Assembly (NCBI RefSeq): GCF_000719555.1
Contig: NZ_JOGX01000047.1
Coordinates: forward strand, 28,521 to 92,520
Reading direction: 5' to 3'
Source: Streptomyces sp. NRRL F-5727
GTDB lineage: Bacteria > Actinomycetota > Actinomycetes > Streptomycetales > Streptomycetaceae
DNA length: 64,000 bases
Shown here: positions 1 to 7,677 of the stretch, in pieces
How positions within the stretch are numbered: the stretch's first letter is position 1
Layout of the letters: the number at the start of each line of letters is the position of its first letter
The notes under the pieces: generated by a model
Database searches by the model: none
What the model saw: only the letters and a program-made list of their open reading frames with translations
Told to the model about the DNA's origin: nothing
Program-made: the position numbers and the translations under genes

Positions 1-431
1 GCGTGCAGCTCGCGGCCCTTGTCGCCCGGGTAGTGGACGCCGGAGACGCCGGTGCACAGCTCGAAGCGGAGCGCCGGGTCGTCGCGGAGCGTGCGGGCGA
101 CCCGGACGAGGTGCTCGCGCTCGATGTGGAAGGTGAGCTCGCCGCGGTCGACGACCGTCTTCTCGATGGCGTTCTCGGGGACGAGCCCCTGCTCCTCCAG
201 GGCGCCTTCGAGCTCGTCCGCGACCTCGTCGAACCAGCCGCCGTAGGGGCGGGCGGCCGCGCCGGGGAGGCGGATGGAGCGGACGAGGCCGCCGTAGCCG
301 GAGGTGTCGCCGCCGTTGTTCGCGCCGAACATGCCGCGCTGGAGCCGTACCTCCTCCCCGTGCTCACCGCGCTGGCCGGGCAGGTTCTGCTCGGACAGCT
401 CCTTCTCGGGGTTCGGGGTTTCGTCGCTCAA
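1..431 (-). CDS. nuoC: NADH-quinone oxidoreductase subunit C (partial, N-terminal part)
   Basis: This is the N-terminal part (about 143 residues) of the 30-kDa peripheral-arm subunit of complex I; the gene runs off the left edge. Complex I passes electrons from NADH to menaquinone and pumps protons. The reading frame gives an acidic Streptomyces-type N-terminal extension, then the conserved segments [24 protein letters not shown] and [10 protein letters not shown], which are typical of actinobacterial NuoC. The frame opens at a TTG that overlaps the nuoB stop codon (TTGA), so translation is probably coupled to nuoB. No ATG or GTG with a better ribosome site is visible nearby. Function is well supported by position directly after nuoB; the exact start is less certain. 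Confidence 0.9.
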   Translation of the reverse strand, partial: MSDETPNPEKELSEQNLPGQRGEHGEEVRLQRGMFGANNGGDTSGYGGLVRSIRLPGAAARPYGGWFDEVADELEGALEEQGLVPENAIEKTVVDRGELTFHIEREHLVRVARTLRDDPALRFELCTGVSGVHYPGDKGRELH

Positions 432-982
432 CGGAGCAGACCCTTCATCTCGATGGTCGGCAGCGCCTTGAGCGCCGCCTCCTCCGCCTCGCGGGCCGCC
501 TCCTCGGCGTTCACGCCGAGCTTGGACGTCTGGATCTTCTGGTGGAGCTTGAGGATCGCGTCCATCAGCATCTCCGGGCGCGGCGGGCAGCCCGGCAGGT
601 AGATGTCGACCGGCACGATGTGGTCGACGCCCTGCACGATGGCGTAGTTGTTGAACATGCCGCCCGAGGAGGCGCAGACGCCCATGGAGATGACCCACTT
701 GGGGTTGGGCATCTGGTCGTAGACCTGCCGCAGGACGGGCGCCATCTTCTGGCTGACCCGGCCGGCGACGATCATCAGGTCGGCCTGGCGCGGGGAGCCG
801 CGGAAGACCTCCATGCCGAAGCGGGCGAGGTCGTAGCGGCCGGCGCCGGTCGTCATCATCTCGATGGCGCAGCAGGCGAGGCCGAAGGTCGCGGGGAAGA
901 CGGATGCCTTCCGGACCCAGCCCGCGGCCTGCTCGACGGTGGTCAGCAGGAAACCGCTGGGCAGCTTCTCTTCGAGTCCCAT
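428..982 (-). CDS. nuoB: NADH-quinone oxidoreductase subunit B
   Basis: NuoB (184 aa) is the 20-kDa peripheral subunit that holds cluster N2, the last iron-sulfur centre before quinone. The four expected cysteines are visible: the tandem pair C37-C38 ([10 protein letters not shown]), C103 (GVCASSGG) and C132 ([10 protein letters not shown]). Length is normal, with a streptomycete alanine/glutamate-rich C-terminal tail. The ATG is preceded by a GAGGAG-type ribosome site. Only 17 nt separate it from nuoA, and the stop overlaps the nuoC start, so the three genes form one leftward operon. The quinone that NuoB reduces is made by the menaquinone genes further along the window. Confidence 0.97.
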   Translation of the reverse strand: MGLEEKLPSGFLLTTVEQAAGWVRKASVFPATFGLACCAIEMMTTGAGRYDLARFGMEVFRGSPRQADLMIVAGRVSQKMAPVLRQVYDQMPNPKWVISMGVCASSGGMFNNYAIVQGVDHIVPVDIYLPGCPPRPEMLMDAILKLHQKIQTSKLGVNAEEAAREAEEAALKALPTIEMKGLLR

Positions 983-999
983 GGGTGCTCCTCAGCCCC

Positions 1000-1359
1000 T
1001 CAGTCCCATTCCAGGCCGCCGCGCCGCCACACGTAGGCGTAGGCGACGAAGACGGTGAGCACGAAGAGCAGCATCTCCACGAGCCCGAAAAGCCCCAGGG
1101 CGTCGAAGGTGACGGCCCAGGGGTAGAGGAAGACGATCTCGATGTCGAAGACGATGAAGAGCATCGCCGTCAGGTAGTACTTGATGGGGAAGCGGCCTCC
1201 CCCGGCGGGAGTGGGCGTCGGCTCGATGCCGCACTCGTACGCCTCAAGTTTCGCCCTGTTGTACCGCTTTGGCCCGATTAGCGTGGCCATGACCACGGAG
1301 AAGATCGCAAACCCCGCTCCCAGGGCACCGAGCACGAGGATGGGCGCGTACGCATTCAC
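1000..1359 (-). CDS. nuoA: NADH-quinone oxidoreductase subunit A
   Basis: NuoA (119 aa) is a small membrane subunit at the junction of the two arms of complex I. Three hydrophobic segments are visible (about residues 5-28, 62-85 and 90-112), with the conserved loop YECGIEPTP between the first and second. I chose the GTG at 1359 because a GGAGCGAGGAGC ribosome site lies just upstream and it gives the family's usual length. An in-frame ATG 90 bases upstream would add a non-conserved leader that runs into the operator region. It is the first gene of the nuo operon, and a Rex-like operator is centred about 97 bp upstream. Confidence 0.95.
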   Translation of the reverse strand: MNAYAPILVLGALGAGFAIFSVVMATLIGPKRYNRAKLEAYECGIEPTPTPAGGGRFPIKYYLTAMLFIVFDIEIVFLYPWAVTFDALGLFGLVEMLLFVLTVFVAYAYVWRRGGLEWD

Positions 1360-1448
1360 GCTCCTCGCTCCTTCCAGTCGTCCTTGACCGTTGGACCGCA
1401 CTGTCGGCTCGCGGAGCCCCGCGGCGACCTCCGGGAAGATCGCCCACA

Positions 1449-1464
1449 TGTGAGGCAGTTCACA
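1449..1464. promoter_or_regulatory. Rex-type redox operator upstream of nuoA
   Basis: The sequence TGTGAGGCAGTTCACA has half-sites matching the Streptomyces Rex operator TGTGAACGCGTTCACA at 12 of 16 positions, including both outer TGTGA and TTCACA arms. Rex senses the NADH/NAD+ ratio, and nuo is an established Rex target in S. coelicolor. On the leftward strand a possible -10 hexamer, TAAGAT, lies at 1479-1484. The site would then sit just downstream of the transcription start, a sensible repressor position. Binding itself is inferred. Confidence 0.7.
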
Positions 1465-2050
1465 AGCCCGACGTCCGCGTATCTTAAGCCCGCCCCTCTG
1501 TGATCTGCGACACGGGGGTCACCAACGGATTTGTGATCTCCACCACCTGACGAAGGATCATGAAGTCGGATGAGCGGTGATCATGTCGCGTGAAGCGCCC
1601 AGGTGATCACCAGGTGTGACATTCGGACCGGAAATCGCTGGTCGGAACGGGTGGCGCTCTATCAAGAGATGGAGCGTGCAAGCAAATTGGCAGTGGACGC
1701 GTCCGGGTGATATAGGCATCGGCGTCGCCCGTCCGAGGGGCCGGAGGGACCGAAGTGGACGCCTCGGCTCCGTGTGCACGCGTTCACGAGACGGCGATGT
1801 GACCTGCGTCACGCTGCCGGAGTCGAAAAAGAACGGGGCTTGGCCATCGGCTTCAAGAGGTGGTAAGCGAAGGGCAATTCGGGCATCTCATCGAAAACAC
1901 GTGATCAAGGGCGCAATGAGCCGTGCCCGTTTTGCCCGTTACGGCGTCAATAAGGGCGCCAAGGAAGCGGATTAGACGGTTCCGGTCGTAACTGTGGCGC
2001 AACCCACGTTTCTTGAAGGGAACCGTGAAGCCCTGATAGCGGTTGTACCC
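1465..2050. other. Long divergent intergenic region nuoA / NlpC-P60
   Basis: This stretch of nearly 590 bases holds no convincing gene and is less GC-rich than its surroundings. Possible rightward promoter: TTGGCA at 1687-1692, 18 bases, then TATAGG at 1711-1716, which would give the hydrolase gene a leader of more than 300 nt. A CRP-like palindrome lies at 1798-1813. Short related words (TGTGATCT, GTGATCACC) recur at 1499-1620. I looked for the c-di-AMP (ydaO) riboswitch found before some streptomycete cell-wall hydrolase genes and saw none of its conserved boxes. Confidence 0.5.
1798..1813. promoter_or_regulatory. CRP-like palindrome upstream of NlpC/P60 gene
   Basis: TGTGACCTGCGTCACG matches the CRP-family consensus TGTGA-N6-TCACA in all positions but the last, and it contains a perfect inverted repeat, GTGAC-N4-GTCAC. 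Streptomyces has a Crp protein that controls germination and development. The site lies about 85 bp downstream of the candidate -10 at 1711, so a role as activator site for that promoter is doubtful. It could serve another promoter or act as a roadblock. Confidence 0.4.
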
Positions 2051-2959
2051 ATGTCCCACACCGCTCACATACCCAGCCACCGGAAGCCCCGCCGCAGCGC
2101 CTCGAAGCTCGCGCTCCGCGCCGGAGTTGCCGGTGGCGTCCTCAGCACCATCGCGGTGGCCGGTGCTGCCGGCCCGGCGAACGCCGAGCCGGTGACCGAG
2201 ACCATTGAGATGCCCACGCTGGGATCGCTCGGCACTGACCTCTCCAGCGCCGTGGCCGCCTCCGCCGAGGCGTCCCAGCAGGAGGCCCTCGACCAGAGCC
2301 TGGAGGCCCAGGAGGCCGCCGCCCTGGAGAAGGCCGCCAAGGAGGCCAAGAAGGCCAAGGCCGAGGCCGACCGCAAGGCCGAGGCCGAGCGCGCCGAGAA
2401 GGCCCGCCAGGAGGCCGAGGCGAAGGCCGAGCGCGAGCGCGCCGAGGCCGAGGCCCGCGCCGAGGCTCAGGCCCGCGCCTCCCGCGACGCCGCCCGCACC
2501 CAGCTGTCCACCACCTCGGCGTCGGACTCGGGCTCGGACTCCTCCTCGTCCTCGGACTCGGACTCCTCGTCCTCCTCCACCTCCGAGTCGACCCAGGTCA
2601 CGTCCGGCTCCGCCGCCGCGATCGTCGCCTTCGCCAAGGCGCAGGTCGGCGACGCGTACGTCTCCGGCGGCACCGGCCCCAACTCCTGGGACTGCTCCGG
2701 CCTCGTCCAGGCCGCCTACCGCGCGGCCGGCATCGACCTGCCCCGCATCTCGTACGACCAGTCGAGCATGGGCACGTCCGTCTCGCTGAGCAACCTCCAG
2801 CCGGGCGACATCCTCTACTGGGGCAGCCGCAGCGGCTCGTACCACGTCGCCATCTACGTCGGCGGCGGCAAGTACGTCGGCGCGCAGAACCCGTCCACGG
2901 GCGTCGTCGAGCGCTCCCTGGACTGGGACACGCCGTCGGGCGCCGTCCGCATCCTCTGA
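2051..2959 (+). CDS. Secreted NlpC/P60 peptidoglycan endopeptidase with coiled coil
   Basis: A secreted cell-wall hydrolase (302 aa) expected to cut peptidoglycan stem peptides. From MSHTAHIP the order is: a long signal peptide ending near ANA (residue about 45); an Ala/Glu/Lys-rich coiled coil (about 80-165); a Ser/Asp linker; and a C-terminal NlpC/P60 domain (about 190-302). The catalytic Cys215 (WDCSG) and His265 (YHVAIYVG) are present. An upstream in-frame ATG exists, but residues before MSHT do not look like a signal peptide. No clear Shine-Dalgarno precedes the ATG at 2051, so initiation may be leaderless or weak. The gene stands alone and ends at a strong hairpin. Confidence 0.9.
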   Translation: MSHTAHIPSHRKPRRSASKLALRAGVAGGVLSTIAVAGAAGPANAEPVTETIEMPTLGSLGTDLSSAVAASAEASQQEALDQSLEAQEAAALEKAAKEAKKAKAEADRKAEAERAEKARQEAEAKAERERAEAEARAEAQARASRDAARTQLSTTSASDSGSDSSSSSDSDSSSSSTSESTQVTSGSAAAIVAFAKAQVGDAYVSGGTGPNSWDCSGLVQAAYRAAGIDLPRISYDQSSMGTSVSLSNLQPGDILYWGSRSGSYHVAIYVGGGKYVGAQNPSTGVVERSLDWDTPSGAVRIL

Positions 2960-2982
2960 TCCCCGCGATCGGAGCCGTACGA

Positions 2983-3017
2983 AAGGGCCGTCACTCCTCG
3001 GGGGAGCGACGGCCCTT
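2983..3017. terminator. Bidirectional hairpin terminator
   Basis: AAGGGCCGTC (2983-2992) pairs with GACGGCCCTT (3008-3017), giving a 10-bp stem with further partial pairing in the loop. It sits between the converging NlpC/P60 gene and the reductase gene and can serve both strands. Confidence 0.8.
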
Positions 3018-3034
3018 CGGCGTTCCGCGGCCGG

Positions 3035-4321
3035 TCAGGCCTTCGGGGCGACCTTCGAGAGGCCGTTGATGATGCGGTCCATCGCGTCGCCGCCGGTCGG
3101 GTCGGTGAGGTTCGCCAGCATCTTGAGCGTGAACTTCATCAGGACGGGGTGGGTCAGGCCGCGCTGGGTCGCGATCTTCATGACCTTCGGGTTGCCGATG
3201 AGCTTCACGAAGGCGCGGCCCAGGGCGTAGTAGCCGCCGTAGGTGTCCTTGAGGATGCGGGGGTAGCTCTGGAGGGCCAGTTCGCGCTGGGCGGGGGTCG
3301 CGCGGGCGTGGGCCTGGACGATGACGTCGGCGGCGATCTGGCCGGACTCCATCGCGTAGGCGATGCCCTCGCCGTTGAACGGGTTGACCAGGCCGCCCGC
3401 GTCGCCGACGAGCAGCAGGCCCTTCGTGTAGTGCGGCTGGCGGTTGAACGCCATCGGGAGGGCCGCGCCGCGGATCGGCGTCGTCATGTTGTCGGGGGTG
3501 AAGCCCCAGTCCTCCGGCATCGACGCGCACCACGCCTTCAGCACCTCGCGCCAGTCCAGCTCGCGGAAGGCGGAGGAGGAGTTGAGGATGCCGAGGCCGA
3601 CGTTGGACGTGCCGTCGCCCATGCCGAAGATCCAGCCGTAGCCGGGGAGGAGACGGTCCTCGGCGCCGCGCTTGTCCCACAGCTCCAGCCACGACTCCAG
3701 GTAGTCGTCGTCGTGCCGCGGGGTGGTGAAGTACGTGCGGACGGCGACGCCCATCGGGCGGTCCTCGCGCCGGTGCAGGCCCATCGCGAGGGAGAGGCGG
3801 GTCGAGTTGCCGTCGGCGGCGACGACCAGCGGCGCGTGGAAGGTGACCTCGGTCTTCTCCTCGCCGAGCCTGGCGTGGACGCCGGTGATGCGGCCGGTGC
3901 GGTCGTCGACGACCGGGGCGCCGACGTTGCAGCGCTCGTAGAGACGGGCGCCGGCCTTCTGCGCCTGCCGCGCCAGCATCTCGTCGAAGTCGTCGCGCTT
4001 GCGGACGAGTCCGTAGTCCGGGTACGAGGCGAGGTCCGGCCAGTCCAGCTGGAGCCGGACGCCGCCGCCGATGATCCGCAGGCCCTTGTTGCGGAGCCAG
4101 CCGGCCTCTTCGGAGATGTCGATGCCCATCGAGACGAGCTGCTTGGTGGCGCGCGGGGTGAGGCCGTCGCCGCAGACCTTCTCCCGCGGGAACGCCGTCT
4201 TCTCCAGGAGCAGCACGTCGAGGCCGGCCTTGGCCAGGTAGTACGCGGTGGTGGAGCCGGCCGGGCCCGCCCCGACGACGATCACATCTGCGCTGTGCTC
4301 GGAGAGGGGCTTCTCGGTCAC
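3035..4321 (-). CDS. Geranylgeranyl reductase family FAD oxidoreductase (menaquinone side-chain saturation candidate)
   Basis: A 428-aa flavoprotein of the geranylgeranyl reductase family, which saturates isoprenoid double bonds. Visible features are the Rossmann motif VIVVGAGPAGS near residue 12, the substrate-side PREKVCGDG motif, DGNSTRLS, and the second FAD motif LLVGDAGGLVNPFNGEGI. Start is GTG at 4321 behind GGGAG. Its neighbours are menG upstream on the same strand and the mqn and nuo genes nearby. This suggests it partly hydrogenates the menaquinone tail, as MenJ does in mycobacteria; Streptomyces makes partly saturated MK-9. That role is inferred from family and position, and reduction of another prenyl chain is possible. 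The frame remains open far upstream of the start through the repeat element, which is not coding. Confidence 0.88.
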   Translation of the reverse strand: MTEKPLSEHSADVIVVGAGPAGSTTAYYLAKAGLDVLLLEKTAFPREKVCGDGLTPRATKQLVSMGIDISEEAGWLRNKGLRIIGGGVRLQLDWPDLASYPDYGLVRKRDDFDEMLARQAQKAGARLYERCNVGAPVVDDRTGRITGVHARLGEEKTEVTFHAPLVVAADGNSTRLSLAMGLHRREDRPMGVAVRTYFTTPRHDDDYLESWLELWDKRGAEDRLLPGYGWIFGMGDGTSNVGLGILNSSSAFRELDWREVLKAWCASMPEDWGFTPDNMTTPIRGAALPMAFNRQPHYTKGLLLVGDAGGLVNPFNGEGIAYAMESGQIAADVIVQAHARATPAQRELALQSYPRILKDTYGGYYALGRAFVKLIGNPKVMKIATQRGLTHPVLMKFTLKMLANLTDPTGGDAMDRIINGLSKVAPKA

Positions 4322-4445
4322 GGCGAATCTCCCGAAAGGTCGGCGAAGAGGGTCGTAGGGAAGTCTAGGCCGGGGGGCCCGTGACGGACCGTCGCGGGGC
4401 GCGGGGTGCGTCCCTTCGCCGCACCTCCCGTGCGGGGCGGCGCCC

Positions 4446-4537
4446 GCGGGCCCTCCGTATGGGCAGGCGTCCCACCGCGGGCCCTCCGTATGGGCAGGCG
4501 TCCCGCCGCGGACCCTCCGTGTGGGCAGGCGTTCCGC
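4446..4537. repeat. Three tandem copies of a 31-bp repeat
   Basis: Units start at 4446, 4477 and 4508 and share the core CCCTCCGTRTGGGCAGGCGT. The first two differ by one base; the third has drifted. The third unit runs straight into the left arm of the large palindrome. The same core occurs again as a single copy at 57980-58004, so this is a dispersed family. Confidence 0.85.
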
Positions 4538-4791
4538 AGGGCTGGGGGTACCCCCTGGACGAAGTCCTTGGGGGAGGGTGGGCACACGGAACGGCGCGCC
4601 CGGCCGCGCCCAGGCTTTCTGCGCCTGAACCCGCACCCCTGGTACGGCGCCGTACGGGTGCGGGTCCAGGCCCGGGGCGCGGAGGCACCGCTGAGGGTGC
4701 CGTTCCGTTGTGCCCACCCTCCCCCAAGCTCTCGGCTTCGCTCGAGCAGGGGGGACCCCCATCGCCCCAGCGGAACGCCTGCCCACAACGG
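4517..4791. repeat. Large imperfect palindromic (MITE-like) intergenic element
   Basis: The 275 bp read as one long imperfect inverted repeat. The end arm CCGTGTGGGCAGGCGTTCCG (4517-4536) is mirrored near 4771-4790. The inner arm with CTTGGGGGAGGGTGGGCAC is mirrored by GTGCCCACCCTCCCCCAAG (about 4712-4730). The centre is the perfect palindrome GTACGGCGCCGTAC (4642-4655). The right arm also carries a nested hairpin (AGCTCTCGG...CTCGAGCA type) and a GGGGGGACCCCC block, a kind of word common in Streptomyces intergenic DNA. No transposase gene is present. The flanks 4322-4445 and 4792-4926 hold no gene that I can see. Confidence 0.75.
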
Positions 4792-4926
4792 AGCGGCGGC
4801 GGCCGCCCGCAGCGGGCGCCATGGCGCCCGGCGCGGGGGTGGGCGGGCGCCTCGCTGGAACGAACGACGGGACGGCGGCGGCCGACCGTATCGGGGTGCC
4901 ACGGCCTCCGGGGGCACCGCGCCGGG

Positions 4927-5622
4927 TCAGGGGTGTTTGTAGCCTCGGTGGAGGGCGACGATGCCGCCGGTCAGGTTGCGGTAGGCGACCTTGGACCAGC
5001 CCGCCTTCTGGAGGAGGGCCGCCAGCGTGGGCTGGTCCGGCCAGGACTGGATGGACTCGGCGAGGTAGACGTACGCGTCGGGGTTGGAGGAGACCGCCCG
5101 CGCCACCGGCGGCAGCGCGCGCATCAGGTACTCCTCGTACACCGTGCGGAACGGGCCCCACGTCGGGTGGGAGAACTCGCAGATCACGACCCGGCCGCCG
5201 GGCTTCGTCACCCGGTAGAGCTCGCGCAGCGCCTGTTCGGTGTCCTGGATGTTCCGGAGGCCGAAGGAGATGGTGACCGCGTCGAAGACGTCGTCCCGGA
5301 AGGGCAGCTTCGTGCCGTCGCCCGCCGTGAACGGCATCCACGGGTGCCGCTGCTTGCCGACGCGCAGCATGCCGAGCGAGAAGTCGCACGGGACGACGTA
5401 CGCGCCCGCCCGCGCGAAGGGCTGCGAGGAGGTGGCGGTGCCGGCGGCGAGGTCGAGGATCTTCTGCGCGGGGCGCGCGTCGACCGCCTTCGCGACCTCC
5501 TTGCGCCAGCGGCGGTCCTGGCCGAGCGAGAGCACGTCGTTGGTGAGGTCGTAGTTGGCCGCCACGTCGTCGAACATGGAGGCGACTTCGTGCGGCTGTT
5601 TGTCCAGGTTGGCTCGGGTCAC
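4927..5622 (-). CDS. menG: Demethylmenaquinone methyltransferase
   Basis: MenG/UbiE-type SAM-dependent C-methyltransferase, the last step of menaquinone synthesis. Motif I is [10 protein letters not shown], followed by GDGTKLPF and [10 protein letters not shown]; the C-terminus is [15 protein letters not shown], the usual family ending. I set the start at GTG (5622; [13 protein letters not shown]), which matches how the family normally begins and gives 231 aa. An ATG three codons upstream (5631) is equally open; neither has a strong ribosome site. It reads in the same direction as the reductase gene, but the two are separated by 605 bp of repeat sequence, so they may be separate transcripts. 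Confidence 0.95.
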   Translation of the reverse strand: MTRANLDKQPHEVASMFDDVAANYDLTNDVLSLGQDRRWRKEVAKAVDARPAQKILDLAAGTATSSQPFARAGAYVVPCDFSLGMLRVGKQRHPWMPFTAGDGTKLPFRDDVFDAVTISFGLRNIQDTEQALRELYRVTKPGGRVVICEFSHPTWGPFRTVYEEYLMRALPPVARAVSSNPDAYVYLAESIQSWPDQPTLAALLQKAGWSKVAYRNLTGGIVALHRGYKHP

Positions 5623-5751
5623 GGAACCCATTCAAGCAGCCGCCGGAATCTCTCCCCGTACCGCTTCAACCTTTCGGGCCCGGGCGTGCTCAAGGACGGT
5701 CGGGAGCGCTCTTCGGGAGCGCGGTTCGGGAGCGAGGAGAGCAGGGGTGCG

Positions 5752-6300
5752 GTGGCAGTGTCGACTGTTGAGGTGAGAGCTGTGGGGGCGGACGTGGCGA
5801 CGGCCGCCGGGTTCGAGGAGTTCGCGCGCGCCGCGCAGCAGCGGCTGTACCGGACGGCGTACCTGCTCTGCGGGGACGCGGAGGGCGCGCGGGACCTGAC
5901 CCAGACCACGCTCGCGAAGCTGTACCAGCACTGGCGGCGGGCGGGCGCGGCCGAGCATCCGCACGCGTACGCGAAGACCGTGCTGACGCGGACGTTCCTG
6001 GCGGAGCGGCGGCGCCGGCTGCGGGATCTGCTCGTGCTCACCCGGGCCGGCGGCAGCACCGTGCCGGAGGCCGCCCCCGACCACGCCGACCTGCGCGTGA
6101 CGCTGCTCGCGGCGCTCGCCGAGCTGCCGCCCCGGGCGCGGGCGATGGTCGTGCTGCGCTACTGGGACGACCAGAGCGTGGCCTCCGTCGCGACGCTGCT
6201 GCGGTGCAGCGAGGCCACCGTCAAGAGCCAGTGCTCGCGCTCCCTCGCCCGACTCCGTACGCGCCTGGCGGACGCCGGGCTCTCCCTGACAGGAAGTTGA
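5752..6300 (+). CDS. SigE-family ECF RNA polymerase sigma factor
   Basis: A 182-aa group IV sigma factor. Region 2 is visible as FEEFARAAQQRLYRTAYLLCGD...ARDLTQTTLAKLYQHW, and region 4 as LPPRARAMVVLRYWDDQSV followed by the helix-turn-helix LLRCSEATVKSQCSRSLARL. The WDD and TVKSQ words are typical of the actinobacterial SigE family (TIGR02983 type). The frame stays open upstream; I chose GTG 5752 because of the AGGGG/GGAG sequence just before it (GTG 5758 is an alternative). The next gene follows after 8 nt and is likely its partner. The divergent promoter region shared with menG contains CAACCTTTCGGG at about 5667, resembling an ECF -35 element and hinting at autoregulation; this is weak. 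Confidence 0.9.
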   Translation: MAVSTVEVRAVGADVATAAGFEEFARAAQQRLYRTAYLLCGDAEGARDLTQTTLAKLYQHWRRAGAAEHPHAYAKTVLTRTFLAERRRRLRDLLVLTRAGGSTVPEAAPDHADLRVTLLAALAELPPRARAMVVLRYWDDQSVASVATLLRCSEATVKSQCSRSLARLRTRLADAGLSLTGS

Positions 6301-6308
6301 GGTCCGCC

Positions 6309-7079
6309 GTGGAGGACAACCACGACAGCGTTCTGCTGCGCGACGCCCTGGACCGGACGGCGGACGGGCTGCCGCCGCTGCCCGACCTCGTACCGCTCGC
6401 GGTGCGCGAGGGGCGCCGGCGCCGGGCCCGCTCCCGGCTCGCGGTCGGTGCGGCCGCCTTCGCCGTGGTCACGGCGGGAGCCGTCGGCCTGACGCTGCTG
6501 CCGGGGTCCGGTCCCGGTGTCCCGGCGCCGGCCGCCTCGGCCGTCCGCGAGACGCGGCTGACCGGGGCCGACTGGGTCCGCCGCGAGAAGTACCAGGAGG
6601 AGATGGCCCAGCTGCTGCAGCAGCGGCTGCCGCGGAAGGTCACCCGCGTCCGGCCCGTGGGCGACGGCGGCGACCCGGTGAGCGAGTACCTGATCGAGGC
6701 GGGCGGCGAGAGCTTCCGCATGGTCGTGTCGGTGCGGCGGCCCGGGACCGGCGAGGTCGAGCCGGGCCCGCACGCCATGGGTGACATCGGGACGCTGCGG
6801 CTCGGGCCGGTCAGCAGCCTGGGCGGCAGGGTGCTGGTGGGATACACGTACAAGGACGCCGACGTCAGCCTCGTCGTGTACGACGGGAAGAACGGGGAGG
6901 CGCCGGTGACGGCGACCGACCTGTTCGCCGTCACCGAGCACTGGCGCTTCCCGGCGATGGTGGAGTGGGCGTACGCGTATCGGATGGAGGCGAACGATCC
7001 GCCGCTCGACCCGGTCAGCCCGCCCCCGGTGGGCCCCGACGGACCTTCCGCCGTCGTGGGCCTTCAGCGGGCCCGGTAG
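6309..7079 (+). CDS. Single-pass membrane protein, putative regulatory partner of the ECF sigma factor
   Basis: A 256-aa protein with a cytoplasmic N-terminus (about 40 residues), a basic RRRRARSR stretch, one transmembrane segment (about residues 41-62) and an extracytoplasmic domain of unknown fold ending in a Pro-rich tail. The GTG start lies 8 nt after the sigma gene behind a GAGG site, so the two are almost certainly co-translated. The topology is that of an anti-sigma or sigma-partner protein, but I see no zinc-finger (HxxxCxxC) motif, so the role is inferred only from operon position. Its 3' end overlaps that of the converging amidohydrolase-like gene by 16 bp. Confidence 0.75.
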   Translation: MEDNHDSVLLRDALDRTADGLPPLPDLVPLAVREGRRRRARSRLAVGAAAFAVVTAGAVGLTLLPGSGPGVPAPAASAVRETRLTGADWVRREKYQEEMAQLLQQRLPRKVTRVRPVGDGGDPVSEYLIEAGGESFRMVVSVRRPGTGEVEPGPHAMGDIGTLRLGPVSSLGGRVLVGYTYKDADVSLVVYDGKNGEAPVTATDLFAVTEHWRFPAMVEWAYAYRMEANDPPLDPVSPPPVGPDGPSAVVGLQRAR

Positions 7080-7663
7080 ACCAGCCGCCCGTCGATGACC
7101 GTCGCCACGCAGGTCGACGCGCCCCGGCGGACCAGGGCCGTCGCGTCGGGGACGTCGAAGACGGCGAAGCGGGCCGGGCCGCCGGGGGCCGGGCGCGGCA
7201 GCAGGATCAGGGGGGCCGGGGAGAGGGACGGGGGGCCCGGGAGGGTGTCGGGGCGGCGGCCGGTCGCGAGGCCGGCGCGGCGGACCGCGTCGGCGGCGGC
7301 GCGGGTGCGGAGTTCGCCCGCCACCGCGACCGTGCCGTGGGCCAGCATCCGCTGGACGCCCCGGCGGGCGCTGGCGCCGAGGCGGGCCGGGTCGGCGCGG
7401 AAGAGCTCCGCGGCCCGCTCCCCCGTGATAGGCGCGGTGCCGAACTCGTCGGCCTCGCGCGGGTCCGGGTGGTAGGTGCGCTCCAGGAGCTCGGGGGCGT
7501 ACGGGTTGAGCAGGCCGGGCAGCAGGATGCCCGGCCAGCGGCGGAGGCGGGCGTCCTGGTGGGCCTCCGCCAGTTCCTCGTACGGGCCGACGGCGGCGAT
7601 CGTCGCGCCGTCGACGAGGACGGCGAGCTCCGGGGAGGCTTCGGCGGCGTGGAGGGTGAGCAC
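7064..7663 (-). CDS. Degenerate amidohydrolase-fold (imidazolonepropionase-like) protein
   Basis: A 199-aa protein that looks like a shrunken amidohydrolase. It opens with the N-terminal beta-sandwich strand pattern (VLTLHAAEA...ATIAAVGPYEEL), and the segment WPGILLPGLLNPYAPELLE sits where active enzymes carry PGLVNAHTHxE. The HxH metal ligands are therefore missing. Normal members are about 400 aa. The C-terminal FAVFDVPDATALVRRG...CVATVIDGRLVYRAR restores the closing strands. It lies 14 nt downstream of mqnC on the same strand, so a link to menaquinone synthesis is plausible. The futalosine pathway does need an amidohydrolase-family deaminase, but this protein seems unfit for metal catalysis. 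The GTG at 7663 is the first good start. Confidence 0.8.
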   Translation of the reverse strand: MLTLHAAEASPELAVLVDGATIAAVGPYEELAEAHQDARLRRWPGILLPGLLNPYAPELLERTYHPDPREADEFGTAPITGERAAELFRADPARLGASARRGVQRMLAHGTVAVAGELRTRAAADAVRRAGLATGRRPDTLPGPPSLSPAPLILLPRPAPGGPARFAVFDVPDATALVRRGASTCVATVIDGRLVYRAR

Positions 7664-7677
7664 CTGGGTGTCCCGGG

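Noticed and set aside
1717-2050. c-di-AMP (ydaO) riboswitch before the NlpC/P60 gene
   Set aside because: The region lacks the conserved G-rich and GAATCCGACAGCTAACC-like boxes of that riboswitch class.
4322-5635. Upstream extension of the prenyl reductase frame through the repeat element and menG
   Set aside because: The continuous open frame is an effect of high GC content. The translated repeat region is low complexity, and the menG region in that frame is a shadow of the true gene.
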